7,957 bases of DNA, taken from positions 1-7,957 of the forward strand of contig CABSNX010000085.1 of NCBI GenBank assembly GCA_902479205.1. Direction: 5' to 3'. A program made the position numbers and the translations under genes. This document shows positions 5,977-7,957 of this stretch, in pieces (the first letter of the stretch is position 1; every line of letters starts with the position of its first letter). The notes under the pieces were generated by a model. The model had not been told where the DNA came from. It saw only the letters and a program-made list of their open reading frames with translations, and ran no database searches. This DNA is from an uncultured Collinsella sp. (lineage in GTDB: Bacteria; Actinomycetota; Coriobacteriia; Coriobacteriales; Coriobacteriaceae).

Positions 5977-6107
5977 GTTCGGGCAGGAATGAGGTTGCTT
6001 TCCAACGCGTCCTCGGGCATGCGACATTATTTTGATCCGCGCTTCGCGCTACAAAATAATGCCGCCCCCTGCGGAATGCGTTGGAAAGCAACCTCATTCC
6101 TGCCCTA
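5977..6107 (+). repeat. Structured inverted-repeat element A (nested long hairpin)
   Basis: Two perfect 28-bp arms (5981-6008 and 6078-6105) close a 125-nt hairpin. Inside, the order is a 12-nt unpaired strand GTCCTCGGGCAT (6009-6020), an inner 14-position stem with one mismatch (6021-6034 with 6052-6065), a 17-nt apex holding GCGC-TTC-GCGC, and a second 12-nt strand CCCCTGCGGAAT (6066-6077). The edges read GTTC|GGGC and GCCC|TA. Element B (6285-6417, other strand) has the same plan and motifs. Orientation is given by the GTCCTCGGRCATGC motif. It encodes no convincing protein. It could be a small structured RNA, a terminator-like or protective RNA fold, or a miniature transposable or cruciform element; I cannot decide between these. 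Confidence 0.85.
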
Positions 6108-6284
6108 GGGGCACGTACTCCAGGCACCGTTCTCAAACATGTTTTGAGGGCTGATGCAAATTTAGTGGCTCTGCTTTGCCGAGCCCTTATATGGGGAGGC
6201 CGGAGCCAAGGCTCCGGCCTCACACAATTCCCTATCAGATTAAGCGAGCGATCAGGGAATCGCACTCCCCCTGCCGAGTTAACG
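6108..6284. other. Gene-free spacer between elements A and B, with three further inverted repeats
   Basis: No credible gene is visible in these 177 bp. Three inverted repeats stand out. CTCAAA/TTTGAG (6132-6137 with 6143-6148) is small. A perfect 12-bp GC-rich pair (6196-6207 with 6210-6221) has an AA loop and no U-tract. ATTCCCT/AGGGAAT (6227-6233 with 6254-6260) has a 20-nt loop. With A and B this makes five nested structures in about 440 bp, more than an ordinary intergenic gap. Together A, spacer and B may form one unit. Confidence 0.6.
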
Positions 6285-6417
6285 TAGGGCCCGCCCTGGT
6301 GTTACTTTTCAGAACACTCCACAGGACGCAAGAAACCCCCGCCGTACGAAGTGCGCAGCGGGGGTTTCTTGCATGTCCGAGGACGTTCTGAAAAGTAACA
6401 CCAGGGCGGGCCCGAAC
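6285..6417 (-). repeat. Structured inverted-repeat element B (nested long hairpin)
   Basis: Two perfect 29-bp arms (6287-6315 and 6385-6413) close a 127-nt hairpin. Read on the minus strand, the 12-nt strand GTCCTCGGACAT (6384-6373) is followed by a perfect 15-bp inner stem (6372-6358 with 6342-6328), a 15-nt apex containing CTTCG, and the second 12-nt strand GTCCTGTGGAGT (6327-6316). Segment lengths match element A almost exactly and the outer edges are again GTTC|GGGC and GCCC|TA, but arm and stem sequences differ. It starts 12 bp after the oppF stop codon, so the transporter mRNA should run into it. Confidence 0.87.
6328..6372 (-). terminator. Inner hairpin of element B, likely terminator of the opp operon
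   Basis: The perfect 15-bp stem GCAAGAAACCCCCGC/GCGGGGGTTTCTTGC has a GC-rich core, and its 3' strand ends in TTTCTT, so it resembles a bidirectional intrinsic terminator. It lies 57 bp beyond the oppF stop codon on the minus strand. The U-run is inside the stem and is broken by a C, so efficiency is uncertain. No other terminator candidate for the transporter operon is visible. Confidence 0.55.
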
Positions 6418-6429
6418 GAGAACAACCGA

Positions 6430-7458
6430 CTACAGGTCGATGTGCGATTCCTTGATCGGGAACGGCTCGGCGAAGTGGCAGGCGCAGCAGTGACCCGGGG
6501 CAACTTCCTTAAACTCGGGAAGCTTCTCGGAGCAGACACCCTGCGCAATCGGGCAGCGCGTGTGGAAACGGCAGCCGGTCGGCGGATCCAGCGGCGACGG
6601 CGGATCGCCGGCGAGGATGATGCGCTTGCGGGTCTTCTGGATATCCGGATCGGGCACCGGCACGGCAGACAGCAGCGACTGCGTGTACGGATGGTGGGGC
6701 TCGCTGTAGAGCGTCTTCCAGTCAGAAACCTCGACCATCTTACCCAGATACATAACGGCAACGCGATCGGAGATATGCTGCACAACAGACAGGTCGTGGG
6801 CAATAAACAGATACGCGGTACCAAACTTGTCCTGCAATTCCTTGAGCAGGTTCAAAACCTGAGCCTGAATGGATACATCCAGAGCGGAAACCGGCTCGTC
6901 GCAGATGATCAGCTTAGGCTTCAGAGCAAACGCGCGGGCAATGCCGACACGCTGACGCTGACCGCCGGAGAACTCGTGCGGATAGCGGTTGATGTGCTCG
7001 GGGTTCAGACCGACGACGTCCAGCAGCTCGCGGACACGCTCAATGCGCTCTTCCTTAGTGCCCACGCCGTGAATGGTCATGGGCTCGGAGACGATCTCGC
7101 CGATGGTCATACGGGGATTCAGCGAAGCATAAGGATCCTGGAAGATAAACTGCATCTCACGACGCATGTCCTTGATCTCATGCTTGCTCATCTCGGCAAC
7201 ATCTTTGCCCTGGAAGAACACCTTGCCGGCGGTCGGCTTGGTCAGACGCATGATAGTGCGGCCCGTGGTGGATTTACCGCAACCAGACTCGCCAACCAGA
7301 CCAAAGGTCTCGCCAGGATAAATCTCAAAAGAGATGTCGTTTACAGCAGAGACGACGCGCTTGGAAAAACGCTTGGCGAACATGCCGGACTCTGCGGGAA
7401 ACTCCTTGGAGAGGTGCTCGACCTTCAGCAGTGGAGTGCGCTCGTTATTGTCTGCCAT
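6430..7458 (-). CDS. oppF: Oligopeptide/dipeptide ABC importer ATP-binding subunit, OppF/DppF type
   Basis: This 342-aa cytoplasmic ATPase would pair with the OppD-type ATPase encoded upstream to drive peptide import through a membrane permease pair. Walker A GESGCGKST (56-64), Q-loop FQDP (106-109), signature SGGQR (164-168), Walker B LIICDE (183-188) and H-loop H221 are all intact. The C-terminal oligopeptide-transporter extension (about 240-330) has clustered cysteines C296, C302, C309 and C324/C325/C327, the pattern that holds an iron-sulfur cluster in characterised peptide-importer ATPases. Length is normal for OppF/DppF. The ATG directly follows the oppD stop (TAAATG), with GGGAGG (7474-7469) 10 bp upstream inside oppD, so the two are translationally coupled. 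OppF and DppF cannot be told apart without the substrate-binding protein gene. Confidence 0.94.
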   Translation of the reverse strand: MADNNERTPLLKVEHLSKEFPAESGMFAKRFSKRVVSAVNDISFEIYPGETFGLVGESGCGKSTTGRTIMRLTKPTAGKVFFQGKDVAEMSKHEIKDMRREMQFIFQDPYASLNPRMTIGEIVSEPMTIHGVGTKEERIERVRELLDVVGLNPEHINRYPHEFSGGQRQRVGIARAFALKPKLIICDEPVSALDVSIQAQVLNLLKELQDKFGTAYLFIAHDLSVVQHISDRVAVMYLGKMVEVSDWKTLYSEPHHPYTQSLLSAVPVPDPDIQKTRKRIILAGDPPSPLDPPTGCRFHTRCPIAQGVCSEKLPEFKEVAPGHCCACHFAEPFPIKESHIDL

Positions 7459-7957
7459 TTACGCCTCGCCTCCCTTCTTGGAATCCTTGCGCGTACGGGA
7501 CGTCTCAGGAGCGTTCTTGAGGAACTCGGGGTCACCGGAATAGTGGCACGCAGAATAGTGACCGGACTCGGTGACAACGCGCTCAGGGCGCTGCTTGCGG
7601 CACTTGTCCGTCGCGTAGGGGCAACGAGGAGAGAAGACGCAGCCCTCAGGCAGGTTCATGAGCGAAGGCGGGTTGCCGTGAATCGGCGTCAGCGGCTTCT
7701 TCTCTTCGATTGCCTGCTCCGGGATGGAGCGGATAAGACCCCAGGTGTAGGGGTGGCGGCTCTCGTAGAAGATTTCCTCAGCAGTGCCGAACTCAACGGG
7801 GCGGCCGGCGTACATAACCATGATCTTATCGGCCATATCGGCGACAACACCCAGGTCATGGGTAATCATGATGATGGCGTTGCCGTTCTTCTCCTGCATC
7901 TCCTGCATGAGCTCGATAATCTGAGCCTGGATGGTAACGTCCAGGGCAGTCGTGGGC
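7459..7957 (-). CDS. oppD: Oligopeptide/dipeptide ABC importer ATP-binding subunit, OppD/DppD type (5' part outside window)
   Basis: Only the C-terminal 165 residues are inside the window. They begin at PTTALDVTIQAQ, just after the Walker B motif (the D-loop region), and include the H-loop in ITHDLGVV and the peptide-transporter C-terminal extension (RHPYTWGLIRSIPE). The cysteine pattern of the iron-sulfur-type tail is present (GCVFSPRCP, DKC, SACHY). The open frame continues to the window edge without a start of its own, so the Walker A and signature motifs must lie to the right. The internal ATG at 7908 is not the start: conserved sequence precedes it in frame. It forms an operon with oppF, its partner ATPase, with no gap between them. 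Confidence 0.93.
   Translation of the reverse strand, partial: PTTALDVTIQAQIIELMQEMQEKNGNAIIMITHDLGVVADMADKIMVMYAGRPVEFGTAEEIFYESRHPYTWGLIRSIPEQAIEEKKPLTPIHGNPPSLMNLPEGCVFSPRCPYATDKCRKQRPERVVTESGHYSACHYSGDPEFLKNAPETSRTRKDSKKGGEA

Noticed and set aside
5882..6391. Open frames on both strands through the hairpin region (for example 5882-6265 minus, 6081-6287 plus)
   Set aside because: They run through perfect inverted repeats and a tRNA promoter, lack ribosome-binding sites and family resemblance, and look like by-products of the repeats.
5965..6435. Elements A and B as REP sequences or integron attC sites
   Set aside because: GTAG tetranucleotides occur upstream of both but at different distances (5965-5968; near the oppF stop). 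The outer stems are perfect with no extrahelical bases, no integrase or REP-type transposase gene is present, and no target-site duplication is evident.
6309..6824. 171-residue minus-strand frame overlapping the 3' part of oppF and element B
   Set aside because: It is an out-of-frame shadow of the intact oppF coding sequence that continues into the repeat.
1..7957. CRISPR array, insertion sequence or phage gene
   Set aside because: No evenly spaced short direct repeats, no transposase, integrase or phage structural protein was seen in any frame.

Overview
The window looks like part of the chromosome of a moderately GC-rich Gram-positive bacterium. My best guess is a gut Actinomycetota of the Coriobacteriia (Collinsella-like). 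That rests on overall protein character, a SpoIIE/STAS/HATPase partner-switching module, an actinobacterial-style GH13 alpha-glucosidase and CCA-encoding tRNA genes; no marker gene is present, so the genus is a guess. Every protein and tRNA gene lies on the minus strand, so the window is best read from right to left.

Right to left: the 3' part of an OppD-type ATPase gene runs off the right edge (7459-7957). It abuts an OppF-type ATPase gene (6430-7458) in a TAAATG junction, so this is the tail of an oligopeptide/dipeptide ABC importer operon. The operon ends in a 593-bp gene-free interval that is full of structure. Two hairpin elements of about 130 bp (A, 5977-6107, plus strand; B, 6285-6417, minus strand) face each other. 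They share the same ground plan and the same unpaired 12-nt motifs, but their perfectly paired arms differ in sequence. This is the most interesting signal in the window.

Next comes tRNA-Leu(GAG) with its promoter and a TTCG-loop terminator. Only 26 bp after that terminator's U-tract begins a two-gene signalling operon. Its first gene encodes a PAS-GAF-(GAF-like)-PP2C/SpoIIE phosphatase (3342-5687). Its second encodes a single-chain fusion of an anti-sigma-factor antagonist (STAS) and an anti-sigma-type kinase (HATPase) (2514-3260). Together they hold all the switch activities of a partner-switching circuit except a sigma factor or other target.

The left part holds a tRNA operon Gly(GCC)-Cys(GCA)-Gly(GCC), with a terminator-like hairpin after every tRNA, then a cytoplasmic GH13 alpha-glucosidase gene (195-1928). 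A third identical tRNA-Gly(GCC) is cut by the left edge. All three tRNA promoters carry the same palindromic A/T-tract block directly upstream of a TTGC-type -35, like a strong UP element.

Gene functions follow from intact family motifs. Regulatory and repeat calls come from hand inspection of the sequence and have not been computed or searched.
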